Origin: Subdoligranulum variabile
GTDB lineage: Bacteria; Bacillota; Clostridia; Oscillospirales; Ruminococcaceae
Direction: 5' to 3'
NCBI GenBank assembly: GCA_004552305.1
Contig: SFOX01000005.1
Span: 1 to 64,000 of the forward strand
Length of the DNA: 64,000 nucleotides
A program made the position numbers and the translations under genes. Shown here in pieces: positions 51,578 through 60,393 of this stretch (its first letter is position 1; each line of letters starts with the position of its first letter). A model generated the notes under the pieces. That model was given only the letters and a program-made list of their open reading frames with translations, was not told where the DNA came from and did not search any database.

Positions 51578-52173
51578 TACTGTACCTCATCACGGCAAAC
51601 CATGGCGAGTGCCTGCGGCAAAAGCTGCCATTCGGCCTCCACCATGACACGTTTCTGCAAAGTTTCGGGGGTGTCGTCAGGCTGCACGGCTACCGCCTTT
51701 TGCAGCAAAATCGGTCCGCCGTCGCATTCCTCGTTGACAAGATGCACCGTGGCACCGGTGATTTTTACGCCGCGCGCCAGGGCAGCCTCGTGTACGCGCA
51801 GCCCGTAATAGCCGGGACCGCAAAAGCTGGGAATCAGGCTGGGGTGGACGTTCAGGATCTTGTTGCGGTACGCCGCAATGACCTTTTTGCCCAGCACGCT
51901 CAAAAAGCCTGCCAGCACCACCACATCAATGTGGTTGGTTTGCAGCTCGTACAAAAGGGCTTCGTCAAATTCCTCGGCGGTGGCAAATGCTTTGCGGCTG
52001 ACCACCACGCTTTTTACCCCGGCATCGGCGGCGCGCTGCAGGGCGTACACGCCGGGCTTGCTGGCCAGCACCAGACAGATGCTGCCGTTGGGGTTTTCGC
52101 CCCGGCGCTCACTGTCCAGCAGCGCCTGCAAATTGGTGCCGCCGCCGGAAACCAAAACCGCTACACGCTTCAT
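51577..52173 (-). CDS. purN: Phosphoribosylglycinamide formyltransferase 1
   Basis: PurN formylates GAR with 10-formyl-THF. The 198-residue protein begins VAVLVSGGGTNLQALLD, has VVLAGFLSVLGKK (~85-97), the catalytic IHPS-type segment read here as LNVHPSLIPSFCGPGYYG (~107-124), and HLVNEECDGGPIL with the active-site Asp (~148). It overlaps purM by 4 bp and purO by one base. Confidence 0.96.
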   Translation of the reverse strand: MKRVAVLVSGGGTNLQALLDSERRGENPNGSICLVLASKPGVYALQRAADAGVKSVVVSRKAFATAEEFDEALLYELQTNHIDVVVLAGFLSVLGKKVIAAYRNKILNVHPSLIPSFCGPGYYGLRVHEAALARGVKITGATVHLVNEECDGGPILLQKAVAVQPDDTPETLQKRVMVEAEWQLLPQALAMVCRDEVQ

Positions 52174-53210
52174 ACCAGCTCGACCCCGCTGCCTTCCACG
52201 ATGGTGCCCAGACGGTAGGCGTCCTCGCCGTGTGCCTGCAGAATTTCAATCGCCTTGTCGGCGTCCTCGGCGGCAACGGTCACGACCATGCCCACGCCCA
52301 TATTGAAGGTGTTGAACATATCATGCTCGGAGATGCCGCCCTCGCGCTGCATCACGTCAAACAGGGTGGGGGTGCGCACGTCCGCCTTGGCAATGCGGGC
52401 AGCGCAGCCGTCCTTCAGGCTGCGGGGGATGTTCTCATAAAAGCCGCCGCCGGTGATGTGGCTGATGCCCTTGACCTTGACCTCATCCAGCAAAGCCAGC
52501 ACGGGCTTGACATAGATGCGGGTGGGTGCCAGCAGGGCTTCGCCCAGGGGCTTGTCCATACCGTCAAAGGTCTTTTGCAACACCTCAGGGTGGTTGTCAA
52601 TGTCAAAAATCTTGCGTACCAGCGAGAAACCGTTGGAATGCACGCCCGTGCTGGGCAGGGCAATCAGCACGTCGCCCGCCTGCATATCGGCGTTGGACAA
52701 AATCTTTGCCTTGTCCACAACGCCCACGGTAAAGCCGGCAAGGTCGTACTCATCCTCGGGCATCATACCGGGATGCTCGGCGGTTTCGCCGCCCACAAGG
52801 GAGCAGCCTGCCTGCACGCAGCCCTCGGCAACGCCCTTGACGATCTCGGCGATCTTTTCGGGGATGTTGCGTCCGCAGGCGATGTAATCGAGGAACACCA
52901 GCGGCTTGGCACCGGCGCAGATGACGTCGTTGACGCACATGGCAACGCAGTCGATGCCGATGGTGTCGTGGCGGTCCAGCAGCATGGCAACGCGCAGCTT
53001 CGTGCCGACACCGTCCGTGCCGGAAATCAGCACGGGATGCTCCATACCGGTGCAGTCCAGCTCAAACAGACCACCAAAGCCGCCCAAGCCGCCGATGCAG
53101 TTCTCGGTCATGGTGCGGGCGACGTATTGCTTCATCAATTCCACCGAGCGGTACCCGGCGGTAATATCCACGCCGGCAGCGGCGTAGCTGGCAGAATAAC
53201 TCTTTTCCAT
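52170..53210 (-). CDS. purM: Phosphoribosylformylglycinamidine cyclo-ligase
   Basis: PurM (AIR synthetase) closes FGAM to AIR with ATP. The 346-residue protein shows YAAAGVDITAGYRSVEL at the start, VLISGTDGVGTKLRVA (~56-71), DCVAMCVNDVICAGAKPLVFLDY (broken at VND, ~83-105), VGGETAEHPGMM (~139-150) and HITGGGFYENIPRSL late on. All catalytic elements are present. It lies between purF and purN. Confidence 0.97.
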   Translation of the reverse strand: MEKSYSASYAAAGVDITAGYRSVELMKQYVARTMTENCIGGLGGFGGLFELDCTGMEHPVLISGTDGVGTKLRVAMLLDRHDTIGIDCVAMCVNDVICAGAKPLVFLDYIACGRNIPEKIAEIVKGVAEGCVQAGCSLVGGETAEHPGMMPEDEYDLAGFTVGVVDKAKILSNADMQAGDVLIALPSTGVHSNGFSLVRKIFDIDNHPEVLQKTFDGMDKPLGEALLAPTRIYVKPVLALLDEVKVKGISHITGGGFYENIPRSLKDGCAARIAKADVRTPTLFDVMQREGGISEHDMFNTFNMGVGMVVTVAAEDADKAIEILQAHGEDAYRLGTIVEGSGVELV

Positions 53211-53236
53211 TGCAAACTCCTACATTCGTTATGTCA

Positions 53237-54709
53237 TCACAGCATCTTGCTGGGGTTGGACTGGCTCAGGGGCTTGTCGTAGACAATCTCCAAGGGTTCG
53301 GTCGGCGGCGCAACGGGGTACTTGCCGGTAAAGCAGCCGGTGCAGTAGCCGCAGCTGCTGTGGATGCCCAGCTGCTGAACGTGTTCAATGCTCAGGTAAC
53401 CCAGGGAATCCGAGCCGACCAGATTGTTGATCTCCTCGACCGTGCGGCCGGTGGCGATCAGGTCTTTTTCGTCGGGGATATCGGTGCCGAAGTAGCAGGG
53501 GTGGACAAAGGGCGGGGCGCTGATGCGGTAATGCACCTCCTTGGCGCCTGCCTCGCGCAGCAGGCGGATGGTGCGGGCGCTGGTGGTGCCGCGCACGATG
53601 GAGTCATCGACCAAGACGACGCGCTTGTCCTTGACGGTAGAGGAGATGGCGTTCAGCTTGATGCGCACGCTGCTCTCGCGCTGGGCTTGGGTAGACTGGA
53701 TAAAGGTGCGTCCGACATACTTGTTCTTGATAAAGCCCACGCCGTAGGGGATGCCGCTCTCCTGGGCGTAGCCCAGCGCAGCGTCCAGACCGGAGTCCGG
53801 CGCGCCGATCACGACATCCGCCTCCACGGGATGCTCCTGCGCCAGAAAACGTCCTGCCTGCAGGCGGGCTTCGTGTACGCAGGTGCCTTCGATCACGCTG
53901 TCGGGGCGGGCAAAGTAGATGTACTCAAACACGCACAGGGTGTGCGGGGCAATGCCGCAGTGGCTGTCCAGACTGCGTAGACCGTGGCGGTCGGCGATCA
54001 CGACCTCGCCGGGGCGCACATCGCGCACAAACTTGGCACCGACGGCATCCAGACCGCAGGTTTCGCTGGCAAAGACCCAGCCCTTGTCGTCGGGCAAGGC
54101 ACCGATGCACAGCGGGCGGAAGCCGTTGGGGTCGCGCGCGGCAATCAGCTTGGTGTGGGTCATAATGACCAGACTGTACGCACCCTCGATGTCGTCCATC
54201 GTGCGGCTGACCGCCATCTCAATGTTGGGGGTCACCAGACGGTTCTGGGTCAGCAGATAGGCAATGACCTCGGTGTCCGAGGTGCCGTGGAAGATGGAGC
54301 CGCTCATCTCCAGCTTGCGGCGCAGCTGCGAGGCGTTGACAAGGTTGCCGTTGTGGCAGACCGCCATAGCGCCCTTGCAGTGATGCAGGATCATCGGCTG
54401 CGCGTTGGAACGGCTGCGCTGCCCGGCGGTGGCGTAACGCACATGACCGGTCGCCATCTTGGCACCTTGGGGCAGCTCCTCCAGCACGCGCTTGGTGAAA
54501 ACCTCGCTGACAAGCCCCAAGTCGCGGTAGCCGGAAAGCACGCCGTCCACATTCAGGGCAATGCCGCAGCTTTCCTGCCCGCGGTGCTGCAGGGCATACA
54601 GGGCGCTGTACACGGCGCTGACCATATCGGTTTCGCCGGTTTTATCATAGATGCCAAAGACGCCGCACTCCTCGTGCAGACCTTGGCAGTATTCGGAAAT
54701 TTCGTTCAT
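53237..54709 (-). CDS. purF: Amidophosphoribosyltransferase
   Basis: PurF makes phosphoribosylamine from PRPP and glutamine, the committed step. The 490-residue protein begins with a leader (MNEISEYCQGLHEE) before the Ntn cysteine in CGVFGIYD (C15), so it is processed to expose the cysteine. It continues with GHVRYATAG, CHNGNLVNA and the PRPP loop VVLVDDSIVRGTTSARTIR (~353-371). Four cysteines (CNYCTG-like HSSCGYCTGCF, ~447, with others) suggest the Fe-S cluster form known from Bacillus. Confidence 0.96.
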   Translation of the reverse strand: MNEISEYCQGLHEECGVFGIYDKTGETDMVSAVYSALYALQHRGQESCGIALNVDGVLSGYRDLGLVSEVFTKRVLEELPQGAKMATGHVRYATAGQRSRSNAQPMILHHCKGAMAVCHNGNLVNASQLRRKLEMSGSIFHGTSDTEVIAYLLTQNRLVTPNIEMAVSRTMDDIEGAYSLVIMTHTKLIAARDPNGFRPLCIGALPDDKGWVFASETCGLDAVGAKFVRDVRPGEVVIADRHGLRSLDSHCGIAPHTLCVFEYIYFARPDSVIEGTCVHEARLQAGRFLAQEHPVEADVVIGAPDSGLDAALGYAQESGIPYGVGFIKNKYVGRTFIQSTQAQRESSVRIKLNAISSTVKDKRVVLVDDSIVRGTTSARTIRLLREAGAKEVHYRISAPPFVHPCYFGTDIPDEKDLIATGRTVEEINNLVGSDSLGYLSIEHVQQLGIHSSCGYCTGCFTGKYPVAPPTEPLEIVYDKPLSQSNPSKML

Positions 54710-54744
54710 TCACGTTCTCCCAACTCTGTAAGATGCGGGGTAAA

Positions 54745-55458
54745 TCAGCCCAGCAGGCGTTTCATAACTTCCTGATAGGCGTCCGCCTCGCCGCCCATAC
54801 CGCGGCGGAACAGATCCTTGTCGAGGTGTGCGCCGGTGGTGGCATCCCAGAAACGGCAGGTGTCGGGGCTGATCTCGTCCGCCAGAATGATGGTGCCGTC
54901 CGCCAGACGACCAAACTCCAGCTTGAAGTCGATCAGGCGGATGTTGGCATCCAGCAGGATCTTCTTCAGCACTTCGTTGACCTTGAAGGCGTAGGCGGCG
55001 ATGGTGTCCAGCTCCTCCTGCGTGGCAAGGTCGAGCGCCAGCGCGTAGTAGTGGTTGATGAACGGGTCATGCAGGTCGTCGTTCTTGTAGCTGTACTCCA
55101 GGATGGGAGTCTTGAAAACCTTGCCCTCCGGCACGCCCATACGCAGGCTGAAGTGACCGGCGGCAACGTTGCGCACGATGACCTCCAGCGGCACGATCTC
55201 GACCTTCTTAACAAAGGTGTCGCGGTCGTTGATCTCCTCGACATAATGGGTGGGGATGCCCTCTTTTTCCAGCTTCTGCATCAGAGCGTTGGACAGCTTG
55301 TTGTTGACAATGCCCTTGTCGCGGATGGTGCCGCGCTTTTCGCCGTCACCGGCGGTGGCATCGTCCTTGTAGTGGACCATCACAATGTTGGGGTCACTGG
55401 TAGCGAAAACCTGCTTGGCCTTGCCTTCGTACATCTGCTCTTTGACTTCGTAATTCAT
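54745..55458 (-). CDS. purC: SAICAR synthetase
   Basis: PurC joins aspartate to CAIR with ATP. The 237-residue protein has EQMYEGKAKQVFAT (~7-20), FVKKVEIVPLEVIVRNVAAG (~78-97), LIDFKLEFG (~174-182) and LADEISPDTCRFWD (~190-203). The length is that of the short bacterial form. An AAGGAGCG site precedes the ATG. It is the second gene of the operon, 59 bp after purE. Confidence 0.97.
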   Translation of the reverse strand: MNYEVKEQMYEGKAKQVFATSDPNIVMVHYKDDATAGDGEKRGTIRDKGIVNNKLSNALMQKLEKEGIPTHYVEEINDRDTFVKKVEIVPLEVIVRNVAAGHFSLRMGVPEGKVFKTPILEYSYKNDDLHDPFINHYYALALDLATQEELDTIAAYAFKVNEVLKKILLDANIRLIDFKLEFGRLADGTIILADEISPDTCRFWDATTGAHLDKDLFRRGMGGEADAYQEVMKRLLG

Positions 55459-55517
55459 AAGAAACGCTCCTTTTATGTTTGTGATTGTTTTATATATAAT
55501 AAGGTAAAGTATCGGGT

Positions 55518-56015
55518 TTACAGGGCGGCAGCCTCGGCGGCGATGGCGGCGTCCTTCTTGGCGATGGCGGCAGCGGTGTCGGCGCGGAAGGTATCCAGCT
55601 TTTCGGCAAGGCTGTCATCGCTCAGGGCGAGGATCTCCACCGCCAGATAGGCGGCATTCTTGGCACCGTTCAGGGCGACCGTGGCAACCGGGAAACCGCC
55701 GGGCATCTGCACGGTGGCAAGCAGGGCGTCCAGACCGTCCACGGCGCCGCCCTTCATCGGGATGCCCACCACCGGCAGGGTGGTGTTGGCGGCAAAAGCC
55801 CCGGCGAGGTGGGCAGCCATCCCGGCGGCGCACAAAATCACGCCGTAGCCGTTGGCGCGGGCAGACTTGGCAAAGGCGGCGGCAGCCTCCGGCGTGCGGT
55901 GCGCCGAAAGGATGTGTGCCTCAAACGGCACGCCGAAATCCTTCAGCACTGTGCAGGCACCCTTTACGACCGACCAATCGCTGTCGGAACCCATAATGAC
56001 GGCAACTTTTTTCAT
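55518..56015 (-). CDS. purE: N5-carboxyaminoimidazole ribonucleotide mutase
   Basis: PurE converts N5-CAIR to CAIR (class I). The 165-residue protein has [13 protein letters not shown] (3-15), the catalytic SAHRTPE (~40-46), [11 protein letters not shown] (~68-78) and VGIPMKGG (~92). The class I histidine in SAHRTP is kept; purK, which normally makes its substrate, is not in the operon. The ATG at 56015 follows AAAGGAAGG. A leader ORF and terminator hairpin lie directly upstream. Confidence 0.96.
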   Translation of the reverse strand: MKKVAVIMGSDSDWSVVKGACTVLKDFGVPFEAHILSAHRTPEAAAAFAKSARANGYGVILCAAGMAAHLAGAFAANTTLPVVGIPMKGGAVDGLDALLATVQMPGGFPVATVALNGAKNAAYLAVEILALSDDSLAEKLDTFRADTAAAIAKKDAAIAAEAAAL

Positions 56016-56035
56016 AGTGCGACCTTCCTTTCCGA

Positions 56036-56079
56036 AAAACAAAAAGCGCAGCAACCGATAGAACGGTACACTGCGCTTT
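56036..56079 (-). terminator. Attenuator-like terminator in the purE leader
   Basis: Minus strand: AAAGCGCAG pairs with CTGCGCTTT, with an inner ACCG/CGGT stem, followed by TTTTTGTTTTT. It lies between the leader ORF stop (56081-56079) and the purE ribosome site, so it would stop transcription of the whole operon unless the 5' arm is blocked. Confidence 0.8.
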
Positions 56080-56147
56080 TATACTATACTGCGGATAGGG
56101 TACAGGTAGGACATACCGCAACCGAGATTCTGTTTTTTGCCGATCAT
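56079..56147 (-). CDS. 22-residue leader peptide of the pur operon
   Basis: A short ORF (MIGKKQNLGCGMSYL at residues 1-15, then YPIRSIV) has a strong GAGGAGG ribosome site seven bases before its ATG and lies 33 bp after the -10 box, so it is the first thing translated. Its TAA overlaps the first base of the terminator stem. A ribosome at the stop codon would cover the 5' arm and let polymerase read into purE. The codons are not rich in one amino acid, so nascent-peptide stalling or translation rate, rather than a single tRNA, may be sensed. I know no named family. Confidence 0.65.
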   Translation of the reverse strand: MIGKKQNLGCGMSYLYPIRSIV

Positions 56148-56187
56148 AGCGGTACCTCCTCGTTGAGTGTGTATCCCTTGTAAGATT

Positions 56188-56216
56188 AGTGTAAAGCCAA
56201 CGGAGAAAAATTGCAA
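56188..56216 (-). promoter_or_regulatory. Sigma-A promoter of the pur operon
   Basis: Minus-strand TTGCAA (56216-56211), a 17-bp spacer and TACACT (56193-56188). Transcription would start near 56181, giving a leader of about 165 nt before purE. Confidence 0.7.
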
Positions 56217-56423
56217 GATGCCGGGGCGTTTTTCGGCCAAAAAACAACCGAAAACGGTTTTCACCGGCGCTTTTTGTCGTTTTTGATGGGGTTTTAACGG
56301 CAGAAGTACGACTTTCGCCATGTGAAAGAGCTGTCAATTCCCGCCCGCCCATCGCTGCGCCGCGTATGGCAAACTGCACAAAAAATTGCTTACATTTTTT
56401 ACAAGACGAAAGATGCGCTTTTA
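56217..56423. other. Gene-free stretch between divergent promoters
   Basis: About 200 bp between the pur promoter and the psiE-like promoter. There are GC-rich and A-rich tracts but no repeat-family member, RNA gene or coding sequence that I can support. Confidence 0.5.
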
Positions 56424-56432
56424 TGGTATGAT
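56424..56432 (+). promoter_or_regulatory. Extended -10 box of the PsiE-like gene
   Basis: TGG-TATGAT (56424-56432), an extended -10 element about 30 bp before the start codon; no good -35. Confidence 0.4.
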
Positions 56433-56461
56433 AAAGTTATCAAACAGAGGAGTACAAAGCT

Positions 56462-56947
56462 ATGAAATGGGGAAACCACGTCGTAACCAACAACGGGCTG
56501 CGCCGCAAGGAGGAGTATATCAAAAGCGTGCTGCGCAGCCAATTGGCGGGCATTGCCGGGCTTTTGGAGGTTCTGCTTGCCATCATTGTGCTGATTGCGC
56601 TGCTGATCAGCATCGTTCCGCTCATCGAGCTGCTGCCCAGCCTGTTTATGGATGATAACGGGGTAGGGGTGCATGATTTTCTCGTACATGCGCTGGATAT
56701 TGTCATCGGCATCGAGTTCGTCAAGATGCTTGCCAAGCACAGCCCCGGCAGCGTGCTGGAGGTTTTGCTGACCGCCATTGCCCGTAATATGATCGTCGGA
56801 CACGGCGACGCGCTGCAAAACCTGATCAGCGTGGGCGCCATCGCCCTGATCTTCATCATCCGCCGGTATCTGTATGTGCCTGCCTTTGGTCACGCCCTGC
56901 CCGCCGGTGAGCCGGAGCTGCAGCCGGAAACCGCCGAGGTTCACTAG
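56462..56947 (+). CDS. PsiE-like small membrane protein
   Basis: The 161-residue protein has four hydrophobic helices (~28-52, 70-90, 98-112, 118-135) with charged ends, the LHALDIVIGIEFVKML-type segment and a conserved RNMIVGHGD loop (~109-117). This pattern fits the phosphate-starvation-inducible PsiE family (PF06146), whose function is unknown. A GAGGAG site precedes the ATG. It is alone, between the pur operon and fucO; no Pho box was seen. Confidence 0.6.
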   Translation: MKWGNHVVTNNGLRRKEEYIKSVLRSQLAGIAGLLEVLLAIIVLIALLISIVPLIELLPSLFMDDNGVGVHDFLVHALDIVIGIEFVKMLAKHSPGSVLEVLLTAIARNMIVGHGDALQNLISVGAIALIFIIRRYLYVPAFGHALPAGEPELQPETAEVH

Positions 56948-57063
56948 AATTTTCACAAAGTCTGCGCAGATTTTACAGATGGAAACAAACTGCCCAATAC
57001 GGTATACTGAAGTTGTCGAAGGAAAAAACCGGCGTTTTGCCGGATAAAAAAGGAGATATTATT

Positions 57064-58212
57064 ATGGCAAGTCGCATTGTTTTGAACACCATTTCCTACC
57101 ATGGCCACGGCGCGATCGAGAACATCGTTCCCGAGCTGACCGCCCGCGGCTACAAGAAAGCCTTTGTCTGCTCTGACCCCGATCTGATCAAGTTCGGCGT
57201 TACCAAAAAGGTCACCGACCTGCTGGACGCCGCCAACTTTGCCTACGCTGTCTACAGCGAAATCAAGCCCAACCCCACCATTCAGAACGTACAGGACGGC
57301 GTGGCTGCCTTCAAGGCTGCCGAGGCGGACTGCATCGTGACCATCGGCGGCGGCTCCTCCATGGATACCGCCAAGGCGATCGGCATCATCATCAACAACC
57401 CTGAGTTTGCGGATGTCCGCAGCCTGGAGGGCGTTGCCCCCACCAAGAAGCACGCCGTGTTCACCATCGCCGTGCCGACCACCGCCGGCACCGCTGCCGA
57501 GGTTACCATCAATTACGTTATCACCGATGTCGAGAAAAAGCGCAAGTTCGTCTGCGTTGACACCAACGATATCCCCGAAATCGCTGTTGTTGACCCCGAT
57601 ATGATGTCCAGTATGCCCAAGGGCTTGACCGCCGCCACCGGTATGGACGCCCTGACCCACGCCATCGAGGGTTACATCACCAAGGGTCACTGCACCATCT
57701 CCGATATGTTCCATCTGGAAGCCATCAAGCTGATTGCCGAAAACCTGCGCGGCGCTGTTGCCAACACCCCCGAAGGACGCGAGGGCATGGCGCTGGGTCA
57801 GTACATTGCCGGTATGGGCTTCTCCAACGTCGGTCTTGGCGTTGTCCACAGTATGGCGCACGGTCTGTCCGCCCTGTATGACACCCCCCACGGCGTAGCC
57901 TGCGCCATCATCCTGCCCACGGGTCTGGAGTACAACAAGGACGTTGCGGGCGAGCGTTACCGCGCCGTCGGCAAGGCGATGGGCGTTGTCGGCATTGACG
58001 AGATGAACGACGCCGAGGCTGCCGATGCCACCATCGCTGCCGTCAAGAAGCTGAGCGCCGACGTGGGCATCCCCACCGACCTCAAGAGCATCCTGAAAGA
58101 GGAGGACGTTCGCTTCCTCGCCGAGTCCGCCTTTGCCGATGCCTGCTGCCCGGGCAACCCCCGCGACACCAGCGTCGAGGAAATCGAAGCGCTCTACCGC
58201 AGCCTGATGTAA
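57064..58212 (+). CDS. fucO: Lactaldehyde reductase (iron-containing alcohol dehydrogenase)
   Basis: FucO reduces L-lactaldehyde to 1,2-propanediol with NADH in fucose and rhamnose breakdown. The 382-residue protein matches FucO closely along its length. It has TIGGGSSMDTAKAIGI (~94-109), PTTAGTAAEVTINYVITD (~139-156), ATGMDALTHAIEGYI (~191-205), and the iron-binding histidines in GLGVVHSMAHGLSA and DTPHGVA. Codon use is strongly biased, as expected of a highly expressed gene. An AAAAAAGGAG site precedes the ATG; TATACT at 57003-57008 is the likely -10 box. No fucose or rhamnose catabolic genes are nearby. Confidence 0.92.
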   Translation: MASRIVLNTISYHGHGAIENIVPELTARGYKKAFVCSDPDLIKFGVTKKVTDLLDAANFAYAVYSEIKPNPTIQNVQDGVAAFKAAEADCIVTIGGGSSMDTAKAIGIIINNPEFADVRSLEGVAPTKKHAVFTIAVPTTAGTAAEVTINYVITDVEKKRKFVCVDTNDIPEIAVVDPDMMSSMPKGLTAATGMDALTHAIEGYITKGHCTISDMFHLEAIKLIAENLRGAVANTPEGREGMALGQYIAGMGFSNVGLGVVHSMAHGLSALYDTPHGVACAIILPTGLEYNKDVAGERYRAVGKAMGVVGIDEMNDAEAADATIAAVKKLSADVGIPTDLKSILKEEDVRFLAESAFADACCPGNPRDTSVEEIEALYRSLM

Positions 58213-58229
58213 TTTTTGTTATGGTAAAC

Positions 58230-58267
58230 AAAGCGGGTGTCCGCCGTAAGGCGGACACCCGCTTTTT
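58230..58267 (+). terminator. Terminator of fucO
   Basis: AAAGCGGGTGTCCGCC-GTAA-GGCGGACACCCGCTTT followed by TT; a 16-bp perfect stem. Confidence 0.9.
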
Positions 58268-58584
58268 CAGAGTTCAGATAAGGTAGGGGCGGGGCATGCC
58301 CCGCCCGCGACCTTGCGGTAATGCCAGCCTACCGGGTGACCCGCCCGAAAGGCTTCCCCCTCCGGGGGAAGCTGTCACCGCAGGTGACTGATGAGGGAGC
58401 AACTCCCGGATACATCCCCCTCATCCGGCGCGTTCCGCGCCACCTTCCCCCCAAGGGGAAGGCTTTTCTTCGCCGCCAAATGTACGGTTACTCCGTAGGC
58501 ACGGCTGCTATGCCGCCCGTGGCAACTGCCCGGGAATTACGATATATCGGGCAAACCACTCCGAAATTTGCAACCGTCCCAAAA
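58268..58584. repeat. Cluster of three palindromic repeats after fucO
   Basis: This gene-free stretch holds GTAGGGGCGGGGCATGCCCC (58283-58310). A different, longer element follows at 58350-58470, with CTTCCCCCTCCGGGGGAAG, TCACCGCAGGTGA, GATGAGGG/CCCTCATC and CTTCCCCCCAAGGGGAAG stems. An inverted fragment of the long GTAGGGG element comes last (58494-58558). lepA ends just beyond on the minus strand. Confidence 0.8.
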
Positions 58585-60393
58585 TTACGACTCGCTGTCC
58601 AATTTCAGCACGGCGGTAAACGCCTCGCTGGGCAGGGTCACGCTGCCAAGGTGGCGCATCTTCTTTTTGCCTTCCTTCTGCTTTTCCAGCAGCTTCTTTT
58701 TGCGGCTGATATCGCCGCCGTAGCACTTCGCCAGCACGTCCTTGCGCATCGCCTTAACGGTTTCGCGCGCAATGACCTTGCCGCCCACGGCTGCCTGAAT
58801 GGGAATTTCAAACAACGCACGGGGGATATTTTCCTTCAGCTTTTCGCAGATGCGGCGACCCTTGGCATAGGCATTGTCGGAAAACACGATCATCGAAAGC
58901 GCGTCCACTGCCTCGCCGTTGAGCAAAAAGTCCATACGCACCAGCTTGCTCTCGTGCCAGCCCTCCCACTCGTAGTCGTAGCTGGCGTAGCCGCGGCTGC
59001 GGGATTTAATGGCGTCAAAGAAGTCGTAGACGATCTCGCCCAGCGGGATCAGATAATGCAGGTCTACGCGGGTTTCGTCCATATATTTCATATCGACCAT
59101 AATGCCGCGCTTGGTCTGGCACAGATCCATCAGCGGTCCCACATACTCGTTGGGGGTATAGATGTGGGCGTTGACAAACGGCTCCTCCGCTTTGACAATG
59201 CGGGTCGGGTCGGGGTAGGCGGACGGATTGTCGATGACCTCCACGGTGCCGTCGGTCAGCGTCAGGCGGTACTGAACACCGGGGGTGGTGGTGATCAGTT
59301 CAAGGTCAAACTCGCGCTCCAACCGCTCGGAGATAATCTCCATATGCAGCAGCCCCAAAAAGCCGCAGCGGAAGCCAAAGCCCAGCGCAGCACTGGTTTC
59401 CGGCTCAAAAGTCAGCGAAGCATCGTTCAATTGCAGCTTTTCCAGCGCGTCCTTCAAATCGGGGTAATCGGCGCCGTCGGCGGGGTAGATGCCGCAGAAC
59501 ACCATCGGCGTCACGGCGCGGAAGCCGGGCAGCGGCTCGGCGGTGGGGTTATTTGCCAGCGTCACGGTGTCGCCCACGCGGGTGTCGCGCACGGTCTTGA
59601 TGCTGGCGGTCAGGTAGCCGACCTCGCCCGCCTCCAGCTTGTCGCAGGGGCTGAGCTGGGTCGCGCCCATATGCCCGACCTCCACCAGCTGAAACTCCGC
59701 GCCGGTGTTCATCAAACGAATTGTATCGCCGGGCTTCACGCTGCCCTCAAACACGCGGATGTAGACGATAACGCCCTTGTAGCTGTCATAGACCGAGTCA
59801 AATACCAGCGCCTTCAGCGGCAGGTCGGGGTCGCCGGTGGGGGCGGGGATATTCTGCACCACGCTTTCCAGCACCTCCTTGATGCCGATGCCCATCTTGG
59901 CGGACACGCGCGGTGCCTCCATGCAGGGCAGACCGATGACGTCCTCGACCTCCTTGGCAACCGCGTCGGGGTCGGCGCTGGGCAGGTCGATTTTGTTCAG
60001 AATCGGCACGACCTCCAAGTTGTGATCCAGCGCCAGATAGCAGTTGGCAAGGGTCTGTGCCTCCACGCCCTGGCTGGCATCCACAACCAGCACCGCGCCC
60101 TCGCAGGCGGCCAGGCTGCGGCTGACCTCGTACTGAAAGTCCACGTGACCCGGGGTGTCGATCAGGTTAAACTCATAGGTTTCGCCGTCGTCCGCCTTGT
60201 AGCGCATGGTGACGGCGCGCGCCTTAATGGTGATGCCGCGCTCTTTTTCCAAGTCCATATTGTCCAGAACCTGATCGGTCATGGTGCGCTTGTCCACGCT
60301 GTCGGTCAGCTCCAGCATACGGTCGGACAGCGTGGATTTGCCGTGGTCGATGTGGGCAATGATGCAGAAATTTCGGATGTTCTTGCGTGCCAT
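58585..60393 (-). CDS. lepA: Elongation factor 4
   Basis: LepA is a ribosome-bound GTPase involved in initiation and recovery of stalled ribosomes. The 602-residue protein has G1 [10 protein letters not shown] (~13-22), the GITIKA G2 motif, G3 DTPGH (~77-81), G4 [10 protein letters not shown] (~131), the EF-G-like domains III and V, and the LepA-specific C-terminal domain with [21 protein letters not shown] (split at GGD, ~543). The start overlaps the alr stop by one base (TGATG), with GGAGG upstream, so the two are coupled. Confidence 0.97.
   Translation of the reverse strand: MARKNIRNFCIIAHIDHGKSTLSDRMLELTDSVDKRTMTDQVLDNMDLEKERGITIKARAVTMRYKADDGETYEFNLIDTPGHVDFQYEVSRSLAACEGAVLVVDASQGVEAQTLANCYLALDHNLEVVPILNKIDLPSADPDAVAKEVEDVIGLPCMEAPRVSAKMGIGIKEVLESVVQNIPAPTGDPDLPLKALVFDSVYDSYKGVIVYIRVFEGSVKPGDTIRLMNTGAEFQLVEVGHMGATQLSPCDKLEAGEVGYLTASIKTVRDTRVGDTVTLANNPTAEPLPGFRAVTPMVFCGIYPADGADYPDLKDALEKLQLNDASLTFEPETSAALGFGFRCGFLGLLHMEIISERLEREFDLELITTTPGVQYRLTLTDGTVEVIDNPSAYPDPTRIVKAEEPFVNAHIYTPNEYVGPLMDLCQTKRGIMVDMKYMDETRVDLHYLIPLGEIVYDFFDAIKSRSRGYASYDYEWEGWHESKLVRMDFLLNGEAVDALSMIVFSDNAYAKGRRICEKLKENIPRALFEIPIQAAVGGKVIARETVKAMRKDVLAKCYGGDISRKKKLLEKQKEGKKKMRHLGSVTLPSEAFTAVLKLDSES

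Noticed and set aside
56016..56187. Guanine riboswitch in the purE leader
   Set aside because: I could not find the conserved three-way junction or loop-loop pairs. The leader instead has a translated ORF and a terminator.
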